This document shows, piece after piece, positions 43,464-53,041 of a stretch of DNA of 64,000 nt. The translations under genes were made by a program, and so were the position numbers. Position 1 is the first letter of the stretch. Every line of letters starts with the position of its first letter. The stretch lies in contig NZ_JAUSUR010000008.1 in NCBI RefSeq assembly GCF_030814225.1, positions 186,001 through 250,000 of the forward strand, in the 5' to 3' direction. The notes under the pieces were generated by a model, which saw nothing but the letters and a program-made list of their open reading frames with translations, searched no databases and was not told where the DNA came from. The stretch is from Breznakia pachnodae. GTDB taxonomy: Bacteria > Bacillota_I > Bacilli_A > Erysipelotrichales > Erysipelotrichaceae.

Positions 43464-43643
43464 TTATTTTCCTCTGCGTGCTTTACGTGCAGCTTCAGAT
43501 TTCAATTTGCGGCGAACTCCTGGTTTTACATAAAATTCGCGTTTACGTGCTTCAGCAAGGGTTCCATTTCTTGATACCTGACGTTTGAAACGGCGTAAAG
43601 CATCATCAAGAACTTCATTTTCTTTTACAACTACTTTTGGCAT
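43464..43643 (-). CDS. rpsU: 30S ribosomal protein S21
   Basis: Small-subunit protein of 59 residues, starting [20 protein letters not shown] and with the typical [20 protein letters not shown] basic stretch. The ATG at 43643 has a GGGAGG ribosome site. It lies beside mtaB and rsmE, which also neighbour rpsU in Bacillus; murE is inserted here. Confidence 0.96.
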   Translation of the reverse strand: MPKVVVKENEVLDDALRRFKRQVSRNGTLAEARKREFYVKPGVRRKLKSEAARKARRGK

Positions 43644-43677
43644 GGGCTTCTACCCTCCCTTCTGAATTACTATGGTT

Positions 43678-43706
43678 ATTATATAAAAATTTATTTCAAA
43701 ATGCAA
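43678..43706 (-). promoter_or_regulatory. Promoter for rpsU
   Basis: TTGCAT, 17-base spacer, TATAAT on the minus strand between murE and rpsU. Confidence 0.7.
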
Positions 43707-43738
43707 ATATAATTGCATAAAATAAGCCTTTTTCTTAA

Positions 43739-45199
43739 TTAATCGTCGATTCCGATACCTAAATAGTATTTACGTATTGTATCAGCAGCAGCATTGTGGT
43801 CACCAATCCATGGTGCACGTCCACCTTCCCGATACATAAACGGTTCATCACCTTTCCCTAAAATAAGGACAGTATCATCTGCATTTGCCTGCTCAACGGC
43901 CTGACGAATCGCCGCATAACGATCTTCAATAAAGACACAACGTACATTATTCGTAATCCCAGTTTTTATTTCATCTGCAATTTCTTTTGCACTTTCATCA
44001 CGTGGATCATCTTCAGTCAGAATAATCATATCACTGTATTTACTGGCAATTTCACCAAATGTTTTTCGTTTCGCGCTATCTCTTCTACCTGCACTGCCAA
44101 ACACACTAATTACACTTGAATCCTCTGGTGTAATTGACTGCGCAAACTCGTAGATTTTTTCTAATCCATCTGGTGTATGAGCAAAATCAACAATCACATT
44201 GAATGGTTGGCCTTCATCAATAATCTCAAGACGACCTTCTACCTGACTTACATTATTCACATATTTTAGGACTTCTTCCATTGGAATACCTGATTCCACG
44301 ATGCTAGCAATTGCAGCCAACAGATTGTAGATGTTATACTCTGCAATTAGATTTGTTTCTACTGGATATACTTTATCTGCATATACTAAACTGAATTTTG
44401 TACCATTCATTGATAATTTTAGATTCTTTGCCTGATAATCACATTCCTGATTGATTCCATAGGTTACCACTCGACCAGAAACAGCAGTTCTTAATTCTTG
44501 TGACTTTTCATCATCAATATTAAGAATAGCAATTCCTTCACTTTTTAAGTTCTGAAACAGTTTCTTTTTTGCATTAAAATAGTTTTCGATTGTTCCATGA
44601 AAATCTAAATGATCGTATGTAAAGTTAGTAAATACCGCGATATCAAAATCAATTGCATCTACTCTTCCCTGTTCAAGACCATGAGAACTAACTTCAAGCG
44701 CTACTGCTTTTACATCATCTTTCACCATATCTCTCAGTATCTCATTAAGATAAATTGGATCTGGTGTTGTAAGGTCAGGTGCTCTTCTAACATCTTTGTA
44801 TTCAATTGAAATTGTTCCAATATATCCACATGGAGCAAAATGATCATAAATATCTTTTATAATATTGGTAACTGTACTTTTACCATTAGTACCCGTAACA
44901 CCAAATACAAGCATGTTTTCACTTGGATAATTGTAGAATTTCGCAATCACCTGATTCATAGTAGCGGTCATATCCTCTACTTTAATGTATGCAATATCAT
45001 CTACAAATTTCTTTAGTTTCTCTGTATGAACAATACAAGTCGCTCCATTCTCAATCGCCTGATTGATATATTTATGCCCATTGGTAATAATTCCATCAAG
45101 ACAAAAAAACATTCCATGTTTTTTAACCTTTCTAGAATCTGTATACAGACCCTTTATTTCAATGTTTGGTGCCCCTTCGAATATACTTGATAATCTCAT
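43739..45199 (-). CDS. murE: UDP-N-acetylmuramoyl-tripeptide synthetase MurE
   Basis: Mur ligase that adds residue three to the peptidoglycan stem peptide. The 486 residues have the P-loop TGTNGKST at 102-109, ALEVSSHGLEQGRV, TNFTYDHLDFHG and an FGSAGRRDSAKR motif. The specificity motif is DDPR at 397-400, not the DNPR of meso-DAP enzymes; DDPR is known from a Lys-using MurE (Thermotoga). A lysine-type wall is thus possible but not certain. The ATG overlaps the mtaB stop. murE stands here apart from other mur genes. Confidence 0.93.
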   Translation of the reverse strand: MRLSSIFEGAPNIEIKGLYTDSRKVKKHGMFFCLDGIITNGHKYINQAIENGATCIVHTEKLKKFVDDIAYIKVEDMTATMNQVIAKFYNYPSENMLVFGVTGTNGKSTVTNIIKDIYDHFAPCGYIGTISIEYKDVRRAPDLTTPDPIYLNEILRDMVKDDVKAVALEVSSHGLEQGRVDAIDFDIAVFTNFTYDHLDFHGTIENYFNAKKKLFQNLKSEGIAILNIDDEKSQELRTAVSGRVVTYGINQECDYQAKNLKLSMNGTKFSLVYADKVYPVETNLIAEYNIYNLLAAIASIVESGIPMEEVLKYVNNVSQVEGRLEIIDEGQPFNVIVDFAHTPDGLEKIYEFAQSITPEDSSVISVFGSAGRRDSAKRKTFGEIASKYSDMIILTEDDPRDESAKEIADEIKTGITNNVRCVFIEDRYAAIRQAVEQANADDTVLILGKGDEPFMYREGGRAPWIGDHNAAADTIRKYYLGIGIDD

Positions 45200-46488
45200 G
45201 AAATTCCTCCTAAACTCCCTACTAAACTACCCTCTTCTACCTTATCTATTATTACACTATATACTTGATTTGTGATATCTTTATCACTTTTTACTTTGGT
45301 CAATACATATTCACTTGTATGGCCATAGTAATATCCATCTTTTTCGTATTCAAATAATACCTCAACCGTTTGCCCAATAAACGTGTGAATATAGTTATTA
45401 TAATGTTTTTTAGATAAAAAGGAAACTGCTGAACAACGTTCCTTTTTAATTTGATTTGATAAATGCCCTGATAATTTCTCTGCTCTAGTTCCATCACGTT
45501 TAGAAAATGGGAACACATGAAGAAACGAAAATTGTACTTTTTCTACTGTATCCATTGTTTCTTTAAACTGCTCCTCACTTTCCTGAGGGAACCCCATAAT
45601 GATATCACTACTAATGGAAATGTTCGGTATTTTTGAACGAATTTCTTTTACTTTCTCTTCAAACAATGCAATTGAATATGGACGATTCATTGCCTTCAAT
45701 ATCTCATCACTCCCTGACTGAATGGGAATATGTAAGTGTCTTGCAATTTTCTTATTATCAGCAATAAATTCAATTAATTCATCGCTTAATTCAGTAACCT
45801 CAATTGATGAAATACGAATTCGCTGTAATTGTTCAATTCTGACTAATTCTTTTAACAGATCAATTAGTTCAATACCTAAATCATGACCATAACGACCCGT
45901 ATGGATACCCGTTAATACAATTTCACGGTGTCCATGTTCAACTAGTTTCTTAGCATTCTCTACCACTTCTATTAATGGCATAGAACGCTCTCTACCTCGT
46001 GCAAATGGAATAATACAGTAACTGCAGTATTGATTACATCCATCTTGTATTTTTAGAAATGCACGGGTTTTGTGTTGAAACTGATCAACAGTTAGGGTTT
46101 CAAAATGTGTAAAGTGCTGAATATCTTCTACTAAAGAATTCACTTCTTTTCCATCCAGTACCTCTTTAATTATTTCAGGTAGTTTTGCCTTTTGAGAACT
46201 ACCAATTAAAATATCTGCACCTAGCTCTTCTGGTTTATGACTTGTCTGCACAAAACAACCTACCACACAGATAACTGCATTTGGGTTATTTCGTTTCGCC
46301 TGATTGATTTTCTGTCTTGATTTAGAAGCAGCTGTATTAGTTACTGCACATGTATTAATAATATATACATCTGCACATCCCTTAAAATCAACCTCATGAA
46401 AATCCAAAGCAGTTAAGCCTTGGACATAGCTTTCCGATTCATATGTGTTAACTTTACATCCTAAAGTTGCAATAGCAAAAGTATTCAT
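45196..46488 (-). CDS. mtaB: tRNA t6A37 methylthiotransferase MtaB
   Basis: Radical-SAM enzyme that converts t6A37 to ms2t6A37 in tRNA. The 430 residues have the N-terminal cluster domain (ATLGCKVNTYESE, NTCAVTNTAASKSRQ, CVVGCFVQ), the radical-SAM triad CNQYCSYC, and a C-terminal TRAM domain. In Bacillus mtaB also lies between yqeU (rsmE) and rpsU. It starts at TAATG with the stop of the unknown gene upstream. Confidence 0.95.
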   Translation of the reverse strand: MNTFAIATLGCKVNTYESESYVQGLTALDFHEVDFKGCADVYIINTCAVTNTAASKSRQKINQAKRNNPNAVICVVGCFVQTSHKPEELGADILIGSSQKAKLPEIIKEVLDGKEVNSLVEDIQHFTHFETLTVDQFQHKTRAFLKIQDGCNQYCSYCIIPFARGRERSMPLIEVVENAKKLVEHGHREIVLTGIHTGRYGHDLGIELIDLLKELVRIEQLQRIRISSIEVTELSDELIEFIADNKKIARHLHIPIQSGSDEILKAMNRPYSIALFEEKVKEIRSKIPNISISSDIIMGFPQESEEQFKETMDTVEKVQFSFLHVFPFSKRDGTRAEKLSGHLSNQIKKERCSAVSFLSKKHYNNYIHTFIGQTVEVLFEYEKDGYYYGHTSEYVLTKVKSDKDITNQVYSVIIDKVEEGSLVGSLGGIS

Positions 46489-47240
46489 TATTTTCCTTTC
46501 TTAAGAAGTTTACGTACTTTCTTTACGTCTTTTTCGCGAATTAACGCTAAACCAATCAGTAATTCAATAAACTCCTCAGTAGGTCCGTTATAAAAAGCAA
46601 AACTTAAGTTTTTCAACACCGAAACATCTACTTTATTTATTAATGTCAAATGATTGACTAATTTTAAATCAACTACAAAATATAGACAATTCATTGCTCG
46701 ATCATATAGTGTCATTGTATTTTCATGTTCATAGATTAATGATACACTACAAAATGAATCATTATAAAACACATTTCCATATTCATGAAAATCAATCATA
46801 ATCTGTTTGAAATTATCTTTATAATAATTATATTTTTTTATATCAAATAATACCATTTCATTATCATAAATCTGATTCATTCTACGATCAAGAAATGGAA
46901 TATAAATTGTTTGTTCTTCACTTACAATACTAGGGACTTCTGGTTTAACTTTTTCTATTTCATAATTCATAAGTCGACGTTTTTCATTATAATCAAGAGT
47001 TTCATAAAAATCATGCATCAGAATTCCACCTTCAAAGTGCGCATCTTCTAATCTGCGTTTATTTAAGATACCCTGATAAATGATTTCATTATTAAAGAAG
47101 TCAAGTTCATTATCTTCACTGTAATCTATTCGATAAATTTTAAACATCTTTTCCATGTCTTCGCGTTTATTTTTGACTCTTGTTGATTTTGAAAAATTGC
47201 TATCATAACGCTTATGTAATAACTTATAAATCTTTTCCAT
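46488..47240 (-). CDS. Unrecognised protein between rsmE and mtaB
   Basis: A 250-residue protein of no family I recognise. It is rich in charged and aromatic residues (YRIDYSEDNELDFFNNE, FDIKKYNYYKDNFKQ). There is no signal peptide and no clear membrane helix. The only hydrophobic stretch is near the end (FIELLIGLALIREKD), before a basic tail KKVRKLLKKGK. The ATG has a GGGG site and lies nine bases after the rsmE stop; the stop is coupled to mtaB. Cytoplasmic location is likely. The tight operon suggests a role linked to RNA modification or the ribosome, which is inference. Confidence 0.7.
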   Translation of the reverse strand: MEKIYKLLHKRYDSNFSKSTRVKNKREDMEKMFKIYRIDYSEDNELDFFNNEIIYQGILNKRRLEDAHFEGGILMHDFYETLDYNEKRRLMNYEIEKVKPEVPSIVSEEQTIYIPFLDRRMNQIYDNEMVLFDIKKYNYYKDNFKQIMIDFHEYGNVFYNDSFCSVSLIYEHENTMTLYDRAMNCLYFVVDLKLVNHLTLINKVDVSVLKNLSFAFYNGPTEEFIELLIGLALIREKDVKKVRKLLKKGK

Positions 47241-47249
47241 AATATTCCC

Positions 47250-47969
47250 CTATTCGTAATAAAACATTAATGATTGTAACATTGCCCACGCTGCACTTTC
47301 TGCTCGAAAAATGCGGTGTCCTAACGATACACAATAATACCCTTTATCAATCGCAAATGCAACCTCTTCTTGAGAAAAACCACCCTCACTTCCAATTAAT
47401 ATGGTAACACTTTTCACCTCTGGATAGTTACTTAGCAGCCTCTTTAGAGATTCACCTTTTGTATCAGCATCTTCATATGCGATTACATTTAATTCACTTT
47501 TATAATTTTCAATATTTTGAAATTTAGTTGGTGTAACTACTTCAACTAAATGATCTCGTCTGGATTGTTCACATGCTTCTAACGCTATTTTATTATATCG
47601 TTCTAGTTTCTTATCAATCTTATCATTTAGTTTCACCACTGTTCGTGAACTAACGACTGGAACAATACTATCAACACCAAATTCACAAGCTTTTTGAATT
47701 AGCATATCCCAGCGTTCACCCTTAATCATTCCTTGTAGTAAAGTAACCTTGATGGGTTCTTCATTCTTTTGAAGTCTTTCTACCACTTCTCCAGTTACTT
47801 CCTCATCAACCGTAAGTTTTACCAGATAAGGAGTGCTTGTTGAATCAATTACTTTTACTACATCGCTATTACGCATTCGCAACACTCTCTTGATATGATG
47901 CTGTTGCTCTTTAGAAAATAGAACAGGTTTCATTTCTTCTATCTGTTGATCAATAAAATATTGTTGCAT
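47250..47969 (-). CDS. rsmE: 16S rRNA m3U1498 methyltransferase RsmE
   Basis: SPOUT methyltransferase acting on 16S rRNA U1498. The 239 residues have a PUA-like N-terminus (QQHHIKRVLRMRNSDVV), KGERWDMLIQKACEFGVD, KKLERYNKIALEACEQSRR, the knot motif LIGSEGGFSQEEVAFA and SLGHRIFRAESAA. The ATG follows an AGGGTGATG site. Confidence 0.97.
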   Translation of the reverse strand: MQQYFIDQQIEEMKPVLFSKEQQHHIKRVLRMRNSDVVKVIDSTSTPYLVKLTVDEEVTGEVVERLQKNEEPIKVTLLQGMIKGERWDMLIQKACEFGVDSIVPVVSSRTVVKLNDKIDKKLERYNKIALEACEQSRRDHLVEVVTPTKFQNIENYKSELNVIAYEDADTKGESLKRLLSNYPEVKSVTILIGSEGGFSQEEVAFAIDKGYYCVSLGHRIFRAESAAWAMLQSLMFYYE

Positions 47970-47984
47970 AACATCACCCTTATA

Positions 47985-48719
47985 TTATTTCTTTCTTGCA
48001 TGAATAATTAGCATCATTGGTCGTCGCAATTCATCCTTCATTCCCTCAATGGTTTCTACTGCTTCATCTGCAGGCTTCGGTTCTTCAAGATGAAGAATTT
48101 CAAATCCTTGTTTTAATAACTCCATTACATAAGTAGTTATGGTACGATGATACTTCTTTACTTTCTCACCTAAGAATACCGTCTCAATTTGTCGTTCAAT
48201 AAAATAAGAATCAACTGGCCAATATTCCATAGCATCACTGCTCCACTGTTCACTACCTTCAGCAGTAAACACCGGATGTTCTACTGAGAACACAAAAGAA
48301 CCACCACTTCTCAGTGTAGTATGTACCTTCTTACAAATATCACTCCATGAAGGCAGATAATGAAATGCCAAAGAACTCAATACAATATCATATTGTGCTT
48401 TTGGATATTCATATTCATCAATTGATTGATGAATATAGGTAATCCCCATACCAACTGACATTTCTTCTGCTTTATCTAACATATTTTTGGATAAATCAAT
48501 ACCAACAACATGATTTGCACCTTCCTGTTTCGCATAACGACAGTGCCAACCAAAACCACAGCCTAAGTCTAAGACATCTTTACCATGAAACGATGGTAGA
48601 ATATCTTTTAACACATGCCACTCACCAGCACCTTCTAATCCTTTTTTAGAGCGGTCCATATCTTTATATTTATCATAAAATTGTTTATTGTCATATACAT
48701 TACTTTTCATCTTACTCAC
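47985..48719 (-). CDS. Class I SAM-dependent methyltransferase
   Basis: A Rossmann-fold methyltransferase of 244 residues. SAM motif I is DVLDLGCGFGWHCRYA near residue 50, followed by VVGIDLSKNMLDKA and YDIVLSSLAFHYLPSW. Small-molecule methyltransferases of this type are common; the substrate is unknown. It has an AGAGGTGAG ribosome site and leads into rsmE 15 bases later. marR lies upstream, separated by a terminator. Confidence 0.85.
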   Translation of the reverse strand: MSKMKSNVYDNKQFYDKYKDMDRSKKGLEGAGEWHVLKDILPSFHGKDVLDLGCGFGWHCRYAKQEGANHVVGIDLSKNMLDKAEEMSVGMGITYIHQSIDEYEYPKAQYDIVLSSLAFHYLPSWSDICKKVHTTLRSGGSFVFSVEHPVFTAEGSEQWSSDAMEYWPVDSYFIERQIETVFLGEKVKKYHRTITTYVMELLKQGFEILHLEEPKPADEAVETIEGMKDELRRPMMLIIHARKK

Positions 48720-48810
48720 CTCTATACATAGTACTCTCTTTCCTTTTAATAATGTTTTAATTCTTACCTTATATATATTACCATATATTTACATCACTCA
48801 AAAGTGCAGA

Positions 48811-48842
48811 TAAAAGAAAAGTACACCCGAAGATGTACTTTT
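48811..48842 (-). terminator. Terminator after the marR gene
   Basis: AAAAGTACA/TGTACTTTT stem (48817-48825, 48834-48842), T-rich minus-strand tail. Confidence 0.75.
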
Positions 48843-48857
48843 TCAAACAACTAAATT

Positions 48858-49307
48858 TTATTTATCACTTTCATCTTTTTTATATAATGAACTTAAGTTA
48901 TTCTTTATTTTTGTCTGTAAACGAATGTACTGATCAATTTCATCATCACTAAATCCATCATACTTCTTTGTAATATATTCATCCATTACCATATCTGACT
49001 GCACAAGTAACTTCACACCTTTTTTGGTAATCTGAAGCATTGTTGCTCTTGCATCTTCCTTGTTTGGAACTACTTCAATAAATCCCTGTTTTTCCATTCG
49101 TTTCACTGAAACACCAATGGAAGCTCTGGAAATACCTAGATACTTGGCAATTTCATATTGCTTACAGTCTTTATGCATATAAATATACGCCAATATTTCA
49201 GGCTGTCCTTTATGCATTTCAATTTTATTCAGACGTTTATATTTCAATTTTTCTTCTAACCAATCAAGCTGTTGTTCCAATTGATATATTTCTTTATTTC
49301 TCAGCAT
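48858..49307 (-). CDS. MarR family transcriptional regulator
   Basis: Winged-helix repressor of 149 residues. The HTH reads CKQYEIAKYLGISRASIGVSVKR with MEKQGFIEVVP and the wing KEDARATMLQITKKG. Flanking helices form the dimer interface. The ligand is unknown. AGAGGTGG precedes the ATG at 49307. Its promoter spacer contains a near-palindrome, suggesting autorepression. The next gene, a SAM methyltransferase, may be unregulated as a terminator separates them. Confidence 0.88.
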   Translation of the reverse strand: MLRNKEIYQLEQQLDWLEEKLKYKRLNKIEMHKGQPEILAYIYMHKDCKQYEIAKYLGISRASIGVSVKRMEKQGFIEVVPNKEDARATMLQITKKGVKLLVQSDMVMDEYITKKYDGFSDDEIDQYIRLQTKIKNNLSSLYKKDESDK

Positions 49308-49326
49308 AAATACCACCTCTACCTAA

Positions 49327-49355
49327 AGTATACAACTTTGTAAACTGTATTACAA
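49327..49355 (-). promoter_or_regulatory. marR promoter with overlapping candidate operator
   Basis: TTGTAA, 17-base spacer, TATACT on the minus strand. The spacer and -10 contain the imperfect palindrome GTTTACAAAGTTGTATAC, a plausible MarR site. Confidence 0.5.
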
Positions 49356-50087
49356 TTACTTGTTTTGACCTTCTTGAGCCAATAAACGCAGTTGTTTTAC
49401 TTCGTAAGGTTTCAGTATACGATATTCACCTTGTTTCAGTTCATCTACTTTTAAAAATCCAAGTTGCTTACGATGTAAACGCGTTACATTATAACCAAAA
49501 TATTCCATCATTCGTTTAATCTGACGATTTCTACCCTCATAAATTGTAAGATCCAAAGACATCTGATTTTTCTTAATATCCTTCTCTGTTACTTTATACT
49601 TTGCAGGTAGTGTTTTCTTACCATCATCCAATACAATTCCACTTTTTAATTCCATTAGTTGTGGAGGTGTTAAGATTCCATTGATGGTAAGATTATAAGT
49701 TTTGGGCAAATGATATCTTGGATGAATCAACATATTTGCAAATTCTCCATCATTCGTTAAAATCAATACTCCACTTGTATCATAATCCAAACGGCCAACA
49801 CTGAATAAACGTTCTCGTGAATTCACCAAAGAAATAACAGTCTTACGATCAAACTCATCATCACTAGTACACATTGTTTTCTTTGGTTTATTCATTACAT
49901 AATATACTTTGTTTTCTTTTTCAATCGTTCTACCATCAACTTCAATGATATCTCCTCTTTTTACTTTATATCCTTGTTCCTTAAGAACTTTACCATTCAC
50001 CTTCACTCGACCTTCATCAATCATTGCTTCGGCTTTTCGTCTTGATGCAACTCCACTGGCTGCTATTACCTTTTGTATCCGTTCCAT
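49356..50087 (-). CDS. rluB: Ribosomal large-subunit pseudouridine synthase RluB
   Basis: Modifies U2605 of 23S rRNA. The 243 residues have an S4 domain (RIQKVIAASGVASRRKAE) and the catalytic-Asp motif GRLDYDTSGVLILTNDG, plus ARYHLPKTY-type and GRNRQIKRMMEYFG motifs. AGGAGAAGT precedes the ATG at 50087, just after scpB. The scpA-scpB-rluB order is standard. Confidence 0.95.
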   Translation of the reverse strand: MERIQKVIAASGVASRRKAEAMIDEGRVKVNGKVLKEQGYKVKRGDIIEVDGRTIEKENKVYYVMNKPKKTMCTSDDEFDRKTVISLVNSRERLFSVGRLDYDTSGVLILTNDGEFANMLIHPRYHLPKTYNLTINGILTPPQLMELKSGIVLDDGKKTLPAKYKVTEKDIKKNQMSLDLTIYEGRNRQIKRMMEYFGYNVTRLHRKQLGFLKVDELKQGEYRILKPYEVKQLRLLAQEGQNK

Positions 50088-50094
50088 ACTTCTC

Positions 50095-50631
50095 CTATCG
50101 GTTGTCAAACAACTCGTCTTGAACCGTTACACTGTAATCTTCTAACTCTGGTAACTCTTTCAGACTCTCTAATTTAAATGAATCCATGAATTCATCAGTT
50201 ACTTCATACAAAAAAGGTTTCCCAGGAGCATCACTACGTCCACATTCCTTAATTAAGGAACGAGCAAGCAGCTTACGTATCATCATATCTGCACCGACAC
50301 CACGAATTTCTTCAATCTCCGCTCTTGTTACTGGCTGTTTGTATGCAACAATTGCCAATGTTTCAAGGGCAGCACTAGATAATGTTGCCATTCTGTTTGA
50401 TGAGAATAAACGTTCTGCATATTCATACACAACTTCTTTGGTAACAAACTTATATTTCCCACCAAAGTGCACCAATTCTATTCCATGTTTATCATCAATG
50501 TATTCATCCATTAATTTATTGATTTCTTCTTCTAATTCTTTTTCATCTATTTCCAATGTCTCTAATAATTGTTCTTTACTGATTCCTTCATCACCACTAA
50601 GGAACAACAATCCTTCTATAATATGTTTCAT
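50095..50631 (-). CDS. scpB: Segregation and condensation protein B
   Basis: Winged-helix kleisin partner of ScpA and SMC. The 178 residues contain FLSGDEGISKEQL, LSSAALETLAIVAYKQPVTR and IEEIRGVGADMMIRKLLARSLI. The start codon shares its A with the scpA stop (TAATG) and has an AGGAG site; the in-frame upstream codon at 50655 is unlikely. Confidence 0.96.
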   Translation of the reverse strand: MKHIIEGLLFLSGDEGISKEQLLETLEIDEKELEEEINKLMDEYIDDKHGIELVHFGGKYKFVTKEVVYEYAERLFSSNRMATLSSAALETLAIVAYKQPVTRAEIEEIRGVGADMMIRKLLARSLIKECGRSDAPGKPFLYEVTDEFMDSFKLESLKELPELEDYSVTVQDELFDNR

Positions 50632-51359
50632 TATGCCACTCCTGTAATCAGCCAAATCTGATCATCCTTATCCACACTGAAGCGAACTTCCTGTGTTTTG
50701 ATTAAATCTAAAATTGACAGAAACGATACAATTACCATATGTAAACTGTCACAGTCATCACAAAGCTGTTCAAAAGATATTTTTCCTTTTACCTTTTTTA
50801 AGCGTTCACGTAATTGTTTTTCTCTTTCTTCTGTACTCATCTCCTGAATCGTAATCTGTGTTTCCAAAGGCTTATTTAACTCAAATCTGCGAATCACTCG
50901 ATTCATTGCTTTAATCAGATCATAAGGATTTCCCTCATATTCTTCAATCGTCACCTGACGCATCCATTCTTCGGTCTTTTTACTGATTGGACGTTCCATC
51001 ATTCTTTGACGTTCTTCATAACTTTTAGAAAACTGACCACTTGCTTCTTTGAATTTCTGATATTCAATCAATCGTTTTACCAACTTATCGCGTTGATCTT
51101 CTTCATACTCTTCCACAATCTCAATTTTCTCACGTGGTAATAAACGTTTACTTTTATACTCTATCAATCCTGCAAGTTCACTTAAAAATTCACTGGCAAC
51201 TTCTAAATGCATCGATTCCACTGAATTGATGTATGCCAGATATTGATCACATAAGATTGTCATATCTAAATCAAATAGATCCAATTTATTTTCTTTCACC
51301 AAATGGAGCATTAAGTCCAGTGGTCCTTCAAACTGATCAATTGAAATTTCAAAAGCCAT
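50631..51359 (-). CDS. scpA: Segregation and condensation protein A
   Basis: Kleisin that bridges the SMC heads. The 242 residues have the N-terminal FEGPLDLMLHLVKENKLDLFD motif (shown as FEGPLDLMLHLVKENK here), YLAYINSVESMHLEVASEFL and a charged C-terminus ending in a winged helix. GAGGTGATG precedes the ATG. With smc at 1-1621, all three condensin subunits are in this window. Confidence 0.96.
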   Translation of the reverse strand: MAFEISIDQFEGPLDLMLHLVKENKLDLFDLDMTILCDQYLAYINSVESMHLEVASEFLSELAGLIEYKSKRLLPREKIEIVEEYEEDQRDKLVKRLIEYQKFKEASGQFSKSYEERQRMMERPISKKTEEWMRQVTIEEYEGNPYDLIKAMNRVIRRFELNKPLETQITIQEMSTEEREKQLRERLKKVKGKISFEQLCDDCDSLHMVIVSFLSILDLIKTQEVRFSVDKDDQIWLITGVA

Positions 51360-51425
51360 TTCATCACCTCACGTTCTCTATTATACCAAAACCACGAAAG
51401 CATGGAAACTAAAATATTAACTAAA

Positions 51426-51444
51426 AAAGGCACATTGTGCCTTT
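51426..51444 (-). terminator. Terminator after ruvB
   Basis: AAAGGCAC/GTGCCTTT hairpin overlapping the ruvB stop, followed by TTTTT on the minus strand. Confidence 0.75.
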
Positions 51445-52450
51445 AATCATCAAATAATCCTTCATTAAATGTAATTTTCAAGTGACGGTATGCCTTCGCA
51501 CTTACTACACGTCCTCTTGGCGTACGATTAATGAATCCAATTTGAAGCAGATATGGTTCATATACATCTTCTAACGTAAGGGCTTCTTCCCCAATACTTG
51601 ATGCAATTGCTTCCAGCCCTACAGGTCCACCATTGAAACGTTCAATGATTCCACGTAAGTACTTATGATCCACATCATCCAATCCTAAGTGGTCAACCTT
51701 CAGACGATCCAACGCCATCTTTGCGATATCCTCTGAAATTACACCATTGTTCATTACCTGAGCAAAATCACGGACTCTACGAAACAGACGATTGGCAATA
51801 CGTGGTGTTCCTCTGGAACGAAGCGCAATCTCATGTACAGCTTCAGGAACAATTTCGGTTTCCATTACCTTTGATGTACGCCATACGATTTTCTCTAAAT
51901 CACTTTGTTCATAGTATTCCAGTTGTGATACGATTCCAAAACGATCTCGCAGTGGTGCACTTAAGTCACCTGCTCTGGTTGTTGCTCCCACCAATGTAAA
52001 CGGTGGTAAATCAAGACGAATACTACGTACTCCTGATTCCTTACCAATTACAATATCCAAGCAGTAATCTTCCATTGCTGGATACAAGATTTCTTCTACC
52101 GCTTTTGATAAACGATGGATTTCATCAATAAACAAGATATCACCAGGTTCCAGTTGTGATAATATCGCAGCTAAATCTCCACCTTTTTCTATGGTTGGTC
52201 CACTTGCGGTTTTAATGTTTGTTCCCATCTCATGTGCCAGAATATAGGATAACGTTGTTTTCCCTAATCCTGGAGGACCATAAAGCAACACATGGTCCAA
52301 CGCTTCATTACGCTGTTTCGCAGCAGTAATAAAGATTTTAAAATTCTCTTTTAGATCAGTTTGTCCAATATATTCTTCCAACCGTTGAGGTCGTAAGTTA
52401 ATATCTTCATCCTGTTCTAAGTTTTCACTGGATAAAATTCTTTCCTCCAT
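51443..52450 (-). CDS. ruvB: Holliday junction branch migration ATPase RuvB
   Basis: AAA+ motor of branch migration. The 335 residues include [17 protein letters not shown], Walker A ([12 protein letters not shown]), Walker B (LFIDEIHRL), sensor 1 ([19 protein letters not shown]) and the C-terminal winged helix ([13 protein letters not shown]). GGAGTGTAGTAG precedes the ATG, four bases after the ruvA stop. Confidence 0.98.
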   Translation of the reverse strand: MEERILSSENLEQDEDINLRPQRLEEYIGQTDLKENFKIFITAAKQRNEALDHVLLYGPPGLGKTTLSYILAHEMGTNIKTASGPTIEKGGDLAAILSQLEPGDILFIDEIHRLSKAVEEILYPAMEDYCLDIVIGKESGVRSIRLDLPPFTLVGATTRAGDLSAPLRDRFGIVSQLEYYEQSDLEKIVWRTSKVMETEIVPEAVHEIALRSRGTPRIANRLFRRVRDFAQVMNNGVISEDIAKMALDRLKVDHLGLDDVDHKYLRGIIERFNGGPVGLEAIASSIGEEALTLEDVYEPYLLQIGFINRTPRGRVVSAKAYRHLKITFNEGLFDD

Positions 52451-52453
52451 CTA

Positions 52454-53029
52454 CTACACTCCTTTTTGCTTCGCTAGTAACTGCAAAGCCATCTTAATGT
52501 ATTCATCCACACTTTTTCCTTCTTCTTTGCGTAAGTGCTTCACTAATGGATTCACTTCATTTGCCTTATATCCTAAACTTTTTAGTGCTTCTATTGCATC
52601 ACTTAAGTTACTATCTATTTTTCCTGTGTCTTTTGTATCCACTAATTTACCTTTTAAATCCAGTACAATCTGTGATGCAGCCTTTGGACCAATTCCAGGT
52701 AAACTCTTTAAATAAGCCGCATTATTGGTTTCGATTGCTTCCACAATCTGTTTCCATCCACCAACACTCAAAGCATTGATTGCAATCTTAGGTCCTATTC
52801 CTTTTACTGAAATTAAACGTAAAAACAAATCATGTTCATCCATGCTTGTAAATCCAAATAAGATTTGCGCATCTTCACGAATATGCTGGTAAGTATAAAT
52901 AAGTGTCTGTTCATTTAACGTTAATACAGTTGGGTTTGGCATAAAAATACGATAACCGATTCCACCTGTTTCTACTATTACGTTGTCACTTGTATAACTG
53001 ACAACCGTTCCTCTTATAAATGCAATCAT
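52454..53029 (-). CDS. ruvA: Holliday junction DNA helicase subunit RuvA
   Basis: Junction-binding partner of RuvB, 191 residues. Domain I is an OB fold (MIAFIRGTVVSYTSDNVI), domain II carries two helix-hairpin-helix motifs (LISVKGIGPKIAINALS and LKSLPGIGPKAASQIVLDL), and domain III is a short C-terminal UBA-like helical segment. AAGGAGG precedes the ATG. Confidence 0.97.
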   Translation of the reverse strand: MIAFIRGTVVSYTSDNVIVETGGIGYRIFMPNPTVLTLNEQTLIYTYQHIREDAQILFGFTSMDEHDLFLRLISVKGIGPKIAINALSVGGWKQIVEAIETNNAAYLKSLPGIGPKAASQIVLDLKGKLVDTKDTGKIDSNLSDAIEALKSLGYKANEVNPLVKHLRKEEGKSVDEYIKMALQLLAKQKGV

Positions 53030-53041
53030 AGTTCCTCCTTA

